A stretch of DNA of 64,000 nt from positions 33,048,166 through 33,112,165 of the forward strand of contig NC_063061.1 of assembly GCF_018812025.1 (NCBI RefSeq). The letters are read 5' to 3'. The position numbers and the translations under genes were made by a program. The notes under the pieces were generated by a model, which was not told the DNA's origin, made no database searches, and was given only the letters and a program-made list of their open reading frames with translations. This document shows positions 55,640 through 64,000 of the stretch, one piece after another (position 1 is the first letter of the stretch; each line of letters begins with the position of its first letter). Source of the DNA: Megalobrama amblycephala. Its lineage: Eukaryota; Chordata; Actinopteri; Cypriniformes; Xenocyprididae.

Positions 55640-57570
55640 ACTCTTACGTAATATAATAATGTATCTGCCTGCCAATGATTTGATAAACATAATGCCAGCC
55701 CATGTATCCCAACATTATGAAATCATTAGATCATAGGGCAGCCATATTGCTTTCAGGGGAGGTCTGGGGGGTAACAGTAATTGATCGATTTTTACTCTGG
55801 GCAAAGAATATACACTAACAGGAAGCGACAGTCAATAGGACGTTCCATTGTAACACCGGCGGCGCCCAGCAGCGGCCCTGCGTTTCCGCCATTTTGTGGT
55901 GAATTTGCAAGTCAGCAGTCCTCTAGTTTCTATGGCAATATCAGCTGCTTTGTTAAAAAAAAACATACATTAAAGCTGAAATCCAACCTGTTAAATGATG
56001 ACAACACAGAATAAAATACTATCACTAGTGATCATCAAATCCTTTTAACAGTTTATTTGACAGACTTTGTGTTTCAGTCTTCCACTTTTTTCACAAAACC
56101 TTTGCTCTCTAGAAACCATTTTGGGTTCAAATTCTTTGAAGTTCAAGTAATAGCATTATAAACACTGAATTAATACCATTCATATGAAATTAAATTAAAG
56201 ACATGCATCAGAAAAATTGGGAATGTTGGACAATAAATATATGAATATAACAGCTTGATTTTGCAGTGTTGTCTAAATGTCCGTTAAAGCAAAAGTGTCC
56301 AAAAGTAGTTAAACTGTGTCAGAAAAATCCGATTGCATGCTAATGCCAGATAACACTGAAGCAAAACACTGGTCAGGTTAAAGTGTCTGAGGGTAATTAT
56401 TGCCGTTCCAAATTTGTATCACATTCACTGTTTAGTTCAAGCTGTACTTAGAATATTTGGGTATAATTTGTCACAGTTTACTTTAATTTTGCTATACTCA
56501 CTTACATAAATCGGCTAACTATAGTGTCCTGCAAAACAGGCTAGTAAAAATATATTCAAAAATGTCAAAAAAATTTATGGTTTGACTGTTTTGTTGAGCT
56601 GAAACTATCCACAGACACATGTTTCCAGGGGACACCTTAGACTTTATTAATCCAGAGAAAAAACGTTTAACCATGGACACCTTTAGGCTGCAACAAGTGT
56701 CTGCACTAGATAGCCGCCAAAAACATGCAGAGTAGCATTTATAGCAACTTTCAACATGCACAAATGTATCTAATTTGATAAAACAGTGCTTAAATGCTTT
56801 ACACATAATGCTAAACTGAAAAAAAGCAGAAACAGCGACTGTGGCATAATCAAAGTTCCGCTGCTCTCAATAAGTATGTGCATGTGTCACATTTTCGTCT
56901 CTCATTAGCAATGGCTCCTGCGGCCTATCGTTCTAAAAAAAACAACTCCCACAAGACTCGCCCTGCTCTGCTTCATACTACAGTAGCATTAATAATCTCA
57001 TCCATGAACATGATTTCTGCCCGAGTCCCATCCTGATTCTTTTCCACTGGCTGTAGATGTGTATAAGACAACACATCCCATGATTCCACAAAATCAAGGA
57101 TACGCGACTGAATAAGCGACCTCTAGCGGTGAAAATTTACATATTGTGCCAAGATCTGATAAATATTCACATATCTCTCTGATCACCCAGATGAAGGTTA
57201 GTTTTAAAGTAACCATAATTGGTATCCTAATTTAACAGATGGTGTTTGGTAACTAAGGGCCTACTTTGCATCAGCAACACTGACTCAACGTTGACAAACA
57301 AGTTATTTATAAGAGGACAACTGATGGCACCTGTATTCATAGCAACTAGTTTCTAACTAAATAATCAATTGATTGTTAATCATAAATGATAGGGGGCTAC
57401 TGCTCAAGTATAGTATAATAGTTTTCAAGAACATTATGTAAATTGTAAGCTATTTAGCTAGGCTACCAAAACAGAAGGCTACCAAAACAAACACCAAAAC
57501 TTAACATCTGTTCTGAACTCAACAAGTCTGGGCAAACTAGGTAAGCAGCAATCAGAGGCCACATTTTATG
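55640..57570. other. No recognised gene; possible DNA-transposon interior
   Basis: A short CpG-rich patch (55850-55900, GGCGGCGCCCAGCAGCGGCC) stands out against AT-rich flanks. The ORFs at 55781-56014 and 56519-56806 (minus) have no recognisable domain. This stretch has no counterpart in block A. Confidence 0.35.
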
Positions 57571-57574
57571 ATGT

Positions 57575-57769
57575 CATCATCGTAGACTTACTTCCTACAA
57601 AGTATTTTATAGTATTTTAAAACTACAAAAATACAAAACACTATAGTATTTTGATACAAAATACAAACCAATTTTCATCAACCCTATAAAATACAAATTA
57701 CAAAATACTATTTTGTATTTGAAATACATATCTGAAATACATGTATCAAATACAGCCCATCCCTGTATA
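57575..57769. mobile_element. hAT-type MITE remnant (AAAATACAAA-rich)
   Basis: Repeated AAAATAC/GTATTTT motifs end in ACAGCCCATCCCTG, a hAT-like terminus. The left end is absent. Confidence 0.5.
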
Positions 57770-57779
57770 AAACAATACA

Positions 57780-58960
57780 ACATTTACTGTAGGATGAAAA
57801 GCCATACAATTTACTGGTAAAGGACTAATCCACTTCTTACCGCCGAAAAAAAACTGGTCTATATTATTTTTATTGTTTGTATTAGGCTTCATTATTTATG
57901 ATCACTGTTTTGGCAGATATTGTAATATTTAATTTTCAGAGAGGGTGCGTTTATTAAGTCACTTCACAATACAATGCAAAATATATGAAGGATTCTATAC
58001 CCATTTCACCTCTTTAATACCGCGTGGTTTATATACACCGGCCGCTGATTGGGCTACATTTCTGACACAGCGCCATCTACCGTTTCCAGGAAACATGTGT
58101 TAACCAAAAAGTTTCAAAGTGTCGCCTCTTGGGTTGAACTATAATCTTTGCTCTGGGTCTTTGTCCTTCAGCAGCACGGACTTGCTATCACCGGTATGCT
58201 AGTCAGAAAGTCCACACTTCGCTATATTCATCATTAGTTGCTGGACAGACCCTCTGATAACTTTTTTCCACCCATACAGCTCTATTAACTACCTCTTCAT
58301 GCGTAGCCTACTGCTGTCTGTGAGTGTGTTCAGTGCGCATGCTCAGGGCAGGATTGAGCGCGAACGTTAGATACTGCAGGGTGTGGCCAACCAGAGTTTA
58401 ATTGCCCTAAAAAAACCCCCCCCCCCCCCAAAAAAAAAATCCCCCCAAAATTGCTAGTTTTATTTCAATATAGCCAAAATAGCTCATTGTTGGAAAAACA
58501 TTAATCAAAGTTGCAGAAACAAAAATTTGGCGACAAAATCCCTAAAATGGCAACACCGCAGCTTTGGAAACTTCTTCAAATTCTGTCAAATGTTCAAATT
58601 CTGTTCTTTCTTTTTTTTTGTGTTTTTTTTTTCTTAATTCGTTTTACCATATTCCTCACTTGGCATGTTTTAACTGTTCTGAAACACTCCAATTATTTTT
58701 GTAAAAGTGTTTTGCCTTTATTAATTTTTATTGTGTACGTTTTTAAAATAATTTGTCAGTGATGATATCTGACATTTTTACACAGAGCATCTGGTAAATG
58801 AACAAATTTAGCGTGGCTAAATTTCAAGTAACTACCAAATTGAAAGAAGATTTAATAGGTTATATCAAAACAACAATTGCATTATAATGTGAATTACTTA
58901 AGTTCATAAACTGCATAATTATGTTATCTGTGTCAAATGTTTAAATTAAAAATATATATG
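57780..58960. other. Gene-free stretch
   Basis: It includes a poly-C/poly-A tract (58415-58446). ORF 58511-58762 is T-rich and hydrophobic by composition. I see no gene. Confidence 0.4.
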
Positions 58961-58966
58961 ACTTAC

Positions 58967-59012
58967 ACTTTCTGTTCCCCCCATTTTCTTCTGGAAGTTG
59001 TTTTCGCCAAAT
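58967..59012 (-). CDS. 46-nt exon of the unrecognised gene, copy B
   Basis: The minus strand reads GTTACAG| then IWRKQLPEENGGNRK or its shifted version, and |GTAAGTCAT. Both splice signals are the same as at 18602-18646. The frame cannot be fixed because the neighbouring exons are not certain. Confidence 0.4.
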
Positions 59013-59221
59013 CTGTAACAAAATATATAAATATGAATGTATTCCTCTTTGCGCACAGCTTCCCTGTCAAACAAATATATTTATTGAATAAAAAAACAAA
59101 ATATCAGGGTGGGAGACTTTGCCGACGTCCGATGCCCTCCCTCCGCGTCTCCGCGTCTCGCGCAGCAGTGCAGCACATATCAGCATCAGACACACAAACA
59201 GGCAACAGCCCCTCCCTACTA

Positions 59222-59640
59222 TGGCAAGCCGTTTTGACCTTTATTCATTCTCAGGATATCAATTCCTGATATGAGGAACTGACATTTCATCTAGTGACAA
59301 TTGAATTCTTGACATTAAAAATTTGCATTTTTACTAGTAATGTAATTATTGATGGTAAAATTATGATTTTTTACTAGTACAAACTGTATTTCTGATATGT
59401 AAAAATTGGAATTTCAACTAATAAGAAATAAATTCTTGATATCAACAATTGAATTTGAATTGCAGTCTATGGTGACATTTTACTAGTGAAAATACAATTA
59501 CCGATATAAAGAATTCAAGTTTTTACTAGTGTAAATGTAATTCCTGATATCAAAAATGAACATTTTAACAAGTGAAAATTAAATTGTTGATATCAAGAAT
59601 TCATATCCTGAGAATGAATAAAAGTCCAAACGGCTTGCCA
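59222..59640. mobile_element. Foldback element with internal ladder of repeats
   Basis: The ends TATGGCAAGCCGTTTTGACC and its complement (GTCCAAACGGCTTGCCATA) are inverted, then TTATTCATTCTCAGGATATC is mirrored by CATATCCTGAGAATGAATAA. The inside is a ~45-bp degenerate tandem motif built on ACTAGT, AATTC and TGATATC, about eight copies. Confidence 0.75.
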
Positions 59641-59649
59641 TACCCAGCT

Positions 59650-60170
59650 CCATATGTGTTTTTCTTAGGTTGTGTGCTGGTGATGATGAACTAAAGACTA
59701 GCTACCAGTGCCTCGACTTTACAGCTAATTAACCAAAAGACTAATATAGTTAACTTGTGTCTTGCTAACATGCATGACTTATAAGATACTAGCTAATGTA
59801 TTAAGTTAGCTAAAGTTTAGCTAATATATCATACACACACACACTAATGTACTGTACGTGAATACAGTAAAATTTGTACAGTAAAAATAATCTCAATCGC
59901 TACATTGAAGTTAACTTATTAAAACGTGCTAATTTGCATACATTTGCATACAAGTAATAGAATAAACAAAATTGGCATAGAAAAGGACCCTCAAAAATTC
60001 AAATAATATCTTTCAGCTTGCAGTTGCATTTGAATAATTAATGATTCTGGAATGCTTCTCAATAACAGTGACTGAGAATAGCATGGTATGTTGATCTATT
60101 TTATATACCTTATTTTTTTTCAATCAGTCTCGAATTGCATTCGATAATGACTTTATAAGAATTGTAATTA
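59650..60170. other. Gene-free stretch
   Basis: AT-rich DNA with a short CA run (59832-59843). Nothing recognised. Confidence 0.4.
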
Positions 60171-60189
60171 AAGCCATGGAACCAGCGGC

Positions 60190-60590
60190 ACCGGGGCATG
60201 TATCAACCTGTCACATGATTACAGTAAATGAGGCTTCGTTATGTCATAAGTGTTTTGAAACGTTTCAGAACTTATATGGTTCACTTGACTTTGGCAGTGT
60301 GATACACGCTTCGAACCACTGATTCGAAAAACAAATGATTCATAAAGCTTCATGAAGCAGTGTTTTGAAATCGCCCATCACTAGATATTGTTGAATAAAG
60401 TCGTTATTTTGTTTTTTTTGGCACACAAAAAGTATTCTTGTCGCTTCATAACATTAAGGTTGAACCATTGTAGTCACATGAACTATCTTTAGTAGCTTTC
60501 TGGCCAGTGTAAGAGTTAATTATCTTGCTGGCAATGCAGGCCTCACTGAGCCATCGGATTTCATCAAAAATAACACAGCTAGTCATTCTT
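60190..60590. mobile_element. Inverted copy of the composite MITE (54780-55190)
   Basis: Reading the minus strand gives the same order as 54780-55190: GATGAAATCC(G/A)ATGGCTCA, ...GAAGCGAC(A/G)AGAATACTTTTTG, TTTATTCAACAATA, then CTAGTGATGGGCGAT. The shared junction shows that the nested unit spread as one piece or through segmental copying. Confidence 0.65.
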
Positions 60591-61800
60591 TCAAAACCTC
60601 ATGCTTTCATTCTAGCTGTACATATTTTCATTCTTCATATCCCTGTTTCAAACACAAGATCATTGTGATATGTAATAAGAACATTTGGTTTAATCACCAA
60701 AACACAACAGTATGATCTTCTTTCAGTTTAGTACTTTTAACAATCAGTTCATTCAATAGCAAACAATGCAAGATACATGTTTCAAATCACCCTTGTTGCT
60801 GAAATATTTACACAGGTTACAGATGCCACCTCAGAAAATACACTTACATTACCTAAATTACATAATTGACATAAAATCCATAATGTTTGTAATAGTATTT
60901 ATTCAGTGTGTTATCAAAAGGTGTAAAGTATGACACACTTGCATGCTTTATATTTTATCGCATGAATTCGTTTTATTATCTTTTATCTTCTGTATAAAAT
61001 TGTATAGCACTTTGGTACAACACATATTGTTTTTAAATGTGCTTTAAAATACATGGCATACTATAATATAAAATGATGCCATCTGATTCCCTTCTTCTCT
61101 CTCTCTCTCTCTCTCTCTTTTTCTCATGGGACAGGAAAAAAAATGTCTAAACAAGGTCTAAAATTACTGTTATTACCATCCTTGTTGGGACATTTGGTTC
61201 ACAATGTTTACTGGGACCACACACACAGTTTGAAAATTGTGGTCATCATCTAAGATAAATTGCTTATAATTAATTACATTTGATTATCTACCAGAAATTG
61301 CAAATAAATTGTATAGAAACTATGCCTATAGAATCAATGTCTATATAAATCTATAGATGAACCAAATGATTAATTGATTAACCATTAAGATCATTTGGAA
61401 TAAATAATAGACAAATGTATTTAACTGGACGAGAAGAGATGCAAATGAAAAGTTTAATAATAGCATTATGAAAAGCAGTTACTGTGAATTAAACATTTAT
61501 ATACCTGTAGATGAAACACTTATTTTGTGTAGTGAAAAGGATACGTTGTGATTTTGTGTATTGTACTGCACTTTTGATGATCTGTTGTGATATTACTACT
61601 AAGAGTTTTGAAAATGTACACCTTACTTGTGAAAATAGTACCAAAGCGAAAAAAAAAAAAAAAAAAAAAAACTGTAAATAGGTCAACTTTTTCTGCTGAT
61701 CCAAACCTCTGAGAAGTTGACCTACAAAATATTTTATTTCCAATAGCTAAAAGCACTTAATTGATGCTGAAATATTATTTGAAATAATTATTTAGTTTCT
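60591..61800. other. Gene-free stretch with microsatellites
   Basis: It contains (TC)n at 61099-61118 and poly-A at 61650-61671. The minus ORFs around 61489-61756 depend on the poly-A/T tract and are not genes. Confidence 0.45.
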
Positions 61801-61804
61801 CTAG

Positions 61805-62100
61805 TCAGATGAATACAGAAAAACTGATGGAAAATCTGAATGAAAACTCAACCTATATGCACAACCTATATGCAGTTACAAGTCACTTAGAGAATATTCA
61901 GACACCAGTGTGGAAAAAACAAACAGAAATAGGTGCGTCTTTTAGAGATCTGCCAGTATTTTATTATTTTCAGAGAAAGTTCATTTAACACTTTGGATGC
62001 TGTTGTTGTTGTTAGGCCTATAATACCTTGCATTATTGATTAAAGAAAACAGAATAAAGCTGATTTCTTTGTAGGAACTGTGGACGAACCAGACAATTGA
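61805..62100 (+). CDS. Two candidate 3'-terminal exons of an unknown gene
   Basis: Exon a (61805-61932) follows TTCTCTAG and has one open frame: QMNTEKLMENLNENSTYMHN, then LYAVTSHLENIQTPVWKKQT, ending ATAG|GTGCGT. After a 142-bp intron ending TTTCTTTGTAG, exon b (62075-62100) continues in frame as GTVDEPDN and stops. AATAAA at about 62350 could serve the mRNA end. I do not recognise the protein. The helix-prone, leucine-spaced start resembles tails of transposon-derived proteins, but that is a guess. Upstream exons were not found. Confidence 0.35.
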
Positions 62101-62664
62101 ATCATTCAGATGATTCTTTTAAACATAATCCTAATTCAGAATCAAGTTCCGACTCCAGCTCGTCTGCGGAGTAAACCCAGGCGGATTAATTTTATGACAC
62201 CCCATGCTCCTGATAGCAGGAGGAGTGACAAACCAAATGGTCACCAGGAAGATAAGATTCTTTGATCACCCAGATCAAAGAAAACAGAGGAAACAATGCA
62301 GGCCCCATTTGTTCTCTAAAAGACCTAACCTCACAGAAAACTCAACAGAGACTGTTCTACAAATAAAACTGCTTCGAAATTGTTCCAACAATTTTAATGG
62401 ACTTATCAAATATCTTTTAACTACATACATTTTGCATTATGTGTCCACAAGTACTACCTGTAAACAGTTAGGCTTTAGAACACTCACAATTCATGTAAAT
62501 ATGTTAACTCTTGACTGAATGACTGAAAGTATGCCTTATTTGGACTTGATTTATTTCTTTTCATCTTTCTATATCCTGACTTGAATGAAATCTGTTTAAA
62601 ATGTATTGTATTCCATTTAATAGAAATTATGTTAAAATGACACTCTGCTGAAGCAGAAACAGGA
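62101..62664. other. Possible 3' UTR and flank
   Basis: The ORF 62204-62518 has no domain and starts in what would be the UTR of the preceding exon pair. Nothing else is recognised. Confidence 0.35.
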
Positions 62665-63289
62665 TGTAACACCTATGTGTTATTGGGGGCAGAGAAAGGC
62701 CCTTTTGAAACAGGACGATGTCTGATTGGCCAAAACTCCTCAGAGGTGTGACAAACAACTAAGTTTAAATTGTCATTGCCAGATAGAAGGAGTGGGTTAG
62801 TTCTGGTCAAGGAAAACAGAGCAACAGAAGAAAGAACCGGTCAGCCATGACCAGAGTACCAAGAACAATGGAGTAACAAGAAGAACAGACAAGCCGCTCA
62901 TTTCAAGCCATCCAACTTCCACTCACTTTTCTTTTTCTTTCTTTAATTTCTTTTCCGTTGAAAGTCTCGTGTTCGAAGTTTCGCACAAAGTTCAACCAAC
63001 GACTTCTGCCGCTTCAACTTTAACTCCAGCGACAAAGAGACTTCCCTTTAATTTTTCAGCAAGCTCAACGTGATTGGGTTCTACCGAACACAACACGGAC
63101 CTTGAATACCCTGCGACAACTCATCGACTTGGAAAACTCTTCTCTACACGCCAACGAGGGATATTCACATTCAAAGTTGACGCAAGCAAGTACCTCCAGA
63201 TTAAAACTGAACTGGTGCATTTAATGATTCATGGTTCGTTCAGGCAGATCTTCTGAAAAGCATAACTTTGCTAGGAATTCATCATATCA

Positions 63290-63325
<36 letters not shown>

Positions 63326-63560
63326 AACTCTTTCTCTCTCACTTCCTGTCTTACTGCAACGCGTATGAATGAATGTATGTATGTATGTGTGCCTTTGTGT
63401 TAGATTAGTTTGTGTTAGAATAAATAAAATCTCTTGTAGATTTTAAAAGGAAAGTGTCTTGTATTATGTGCTTTATGATTTAATGTCTTAAACTGTCGAT
63501 TTCAAGTTACCGTGCTCTAATCAGTGTTTTCACGATTGTTGGATATTTATATCCGCTACA
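62665..63560 (+). mobile_element. Possible LTR, 896 bp
   Basis: It begins TGTAACACC and ends CGCTACA (TG...CA). It contains a CCAAT-type GATTGGCCAA (62722), a pyrimidine tract with (CT)n (63290-63322) and AATAAATAAAA (63419-63429) in its 3' third, an order typical for a retroviral-type LTR. The flanking 5 bp differ (CAGGA, AGAGC), and no internal retroviral region is visible, so an alternative is a promoter/5' UTR region. Confidence 0.35.
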
Positions 63561-63698
63561 AGAGCTTATTACGGTTCGAGCAAATGAATGCTGGACGACT
63601 CAGTTGCTCGGTCGTAATCTAAACAACTCTTTATAATTCCCTATAAATATTTCATTTGAGCTAATTTTACTTCCTAGGGTGTTTTCCCTACATCTTAC

Positions 63699-63821
63699 TA
63701 CTGGGTTTATCCGATTTAATGCTATTCCGTCTCACACGTTTAAAGACATCATTCTGTTTTAATTCACTGGTTGGTGAAATGTCCTTTGCTTCTCCCTCTT
63801 CTTCATCATTGTGCTCAGATG
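63699..63821 (-). CDS. Spliced exon of an unknown gene
   Basis: The minus strand has acceptor TTTTAATCATAG, a 123-nt exon and a strong donor AGTA|GTAAGA. The frame reads SEHNDEEEGEAKDISPTSEL and KQNDVFKRVRRNSIKSDKPS: an acidic stretch followed by a basic, serine-rich one. That composition fits the N-terminal linker exons of teleost GIMAP or NLR-like genes (compare DESDESFTDEGEP at 32.8 kb), but no domain proves it. It lies upstream, on the same strand, of the 58967 and 53435 exons and could belong to that gene. Confidence 0.4.
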
Positions 63822-64000
63822 CTATGATTAAAAAATTAAACAGATGATCACAGATGTCTTAAACCGGAAATTTGCATATTCAATTCTAGTCTAATTTAAA
63901 CAGCTTTTACAAATAAGACATTTTGGATAGCACTTACTACTGTGTTCAAATATCTAGTCTTACTTTGTGTACTGTAGGTGTATAGTTTAGTAAAGACTAT

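Noticed and set aside
62204..62518. 104-codon plus-strand ORF
   Set aside because: No domain, poor start context, and it would begin in the presumed 3' UTR of the preceding exons.

Overview
The window looks like a gene-poor, repeat-dense stretch of a teleost genome, most likely a cyprinid or close relative. The evidence is the repeat spectrum (Tc1, hAT and TTAA-target elements, L2-like tails ending in a GACTTGACTT-type repeat, tRNA-derived SINEs, LTR elements, a TX1-like LINE), AT-rich intergenic DNA with many short microsatellites, and two expanded teleost families: KRAB-less C2H2 zinc-finger genes with a short MEIKEEP/MEFKEEP first exon, and AIG1/GIMAP-type GTPases with coiled-coil tails. 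The species is inferred, not proven. No tRNA, rRNA or CRISPR locus was found, and I could not support a single fully intact multi-exon host gene. Layout: about 0.37-18.7 kb (block A) and 40.2-59.0 kb (block B) are diverged direct copies of one segment, in the same order and orientation. Each block carries a Tc1 3' end, a small hairpin repeat, a candidate first exon (MATTTGIKW...), an AT-rich repeat, a two-exon C2H2 zinc-finger gene on the minus strand, MITE/SINE remnants, and two small minus-strand exons of an unrecognised coiled-coil gene. The blocks differ mainly by insertions, several of which can be read to the base because the other block holds the empty site: a TTAA MITE (3919-4852), a solo LTR (5364-6207), a Tc1 element stuffed with nested elements (7354-14425), a hAT element (45202-45826), and a hAT nested in another element (51013-53094). 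Between the blocks lie, from left to right: a 21-bp minisatellite inside a small LTR retroelement with a gag-like ORF, itself locally duplicated (18.9-23.4 kb); a hAT MITE; a broken GIMAP-like pseudogene (25.2-26.3 kb); a 5'-truncated LINE (28.7-30.1 kb); a second broken GIMAP-like gene whose P-loop is not canonical and whose tail is a 42-bp/14-aa coiled-coil repeat (31.0-32.8 kb); a hAT-type BED exon between short inverted repeats (33.4-34.4 kb); a third zinc-finger gene with an in-frame stop (35.3-36.4 kb); and a Tc1 element interrupted by a copy of its own 3' end plus flank (37.4-40.3 kb). Right of block B are a self-complementary ladder element (59.2-59.6 kb), an inverted copy of a composite MITE, a possible two-exon gene 3' end (61.8-62.1 kb), a possible LTR (62.7-63.6 kb) and a clean spliced exon running off the right edge (63.7-63.8 kb). 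How it fits together: this is most simply a zinc-finger/GIMAP cluster region that duplicates in tandem and is kept in motion by transposons. The two duplicated zinc-finger copies carry different lesions (one lost its last finger, the other has a frameshifted first exon). All boundaries and similarities were read by eye; none has been aligned by computer.
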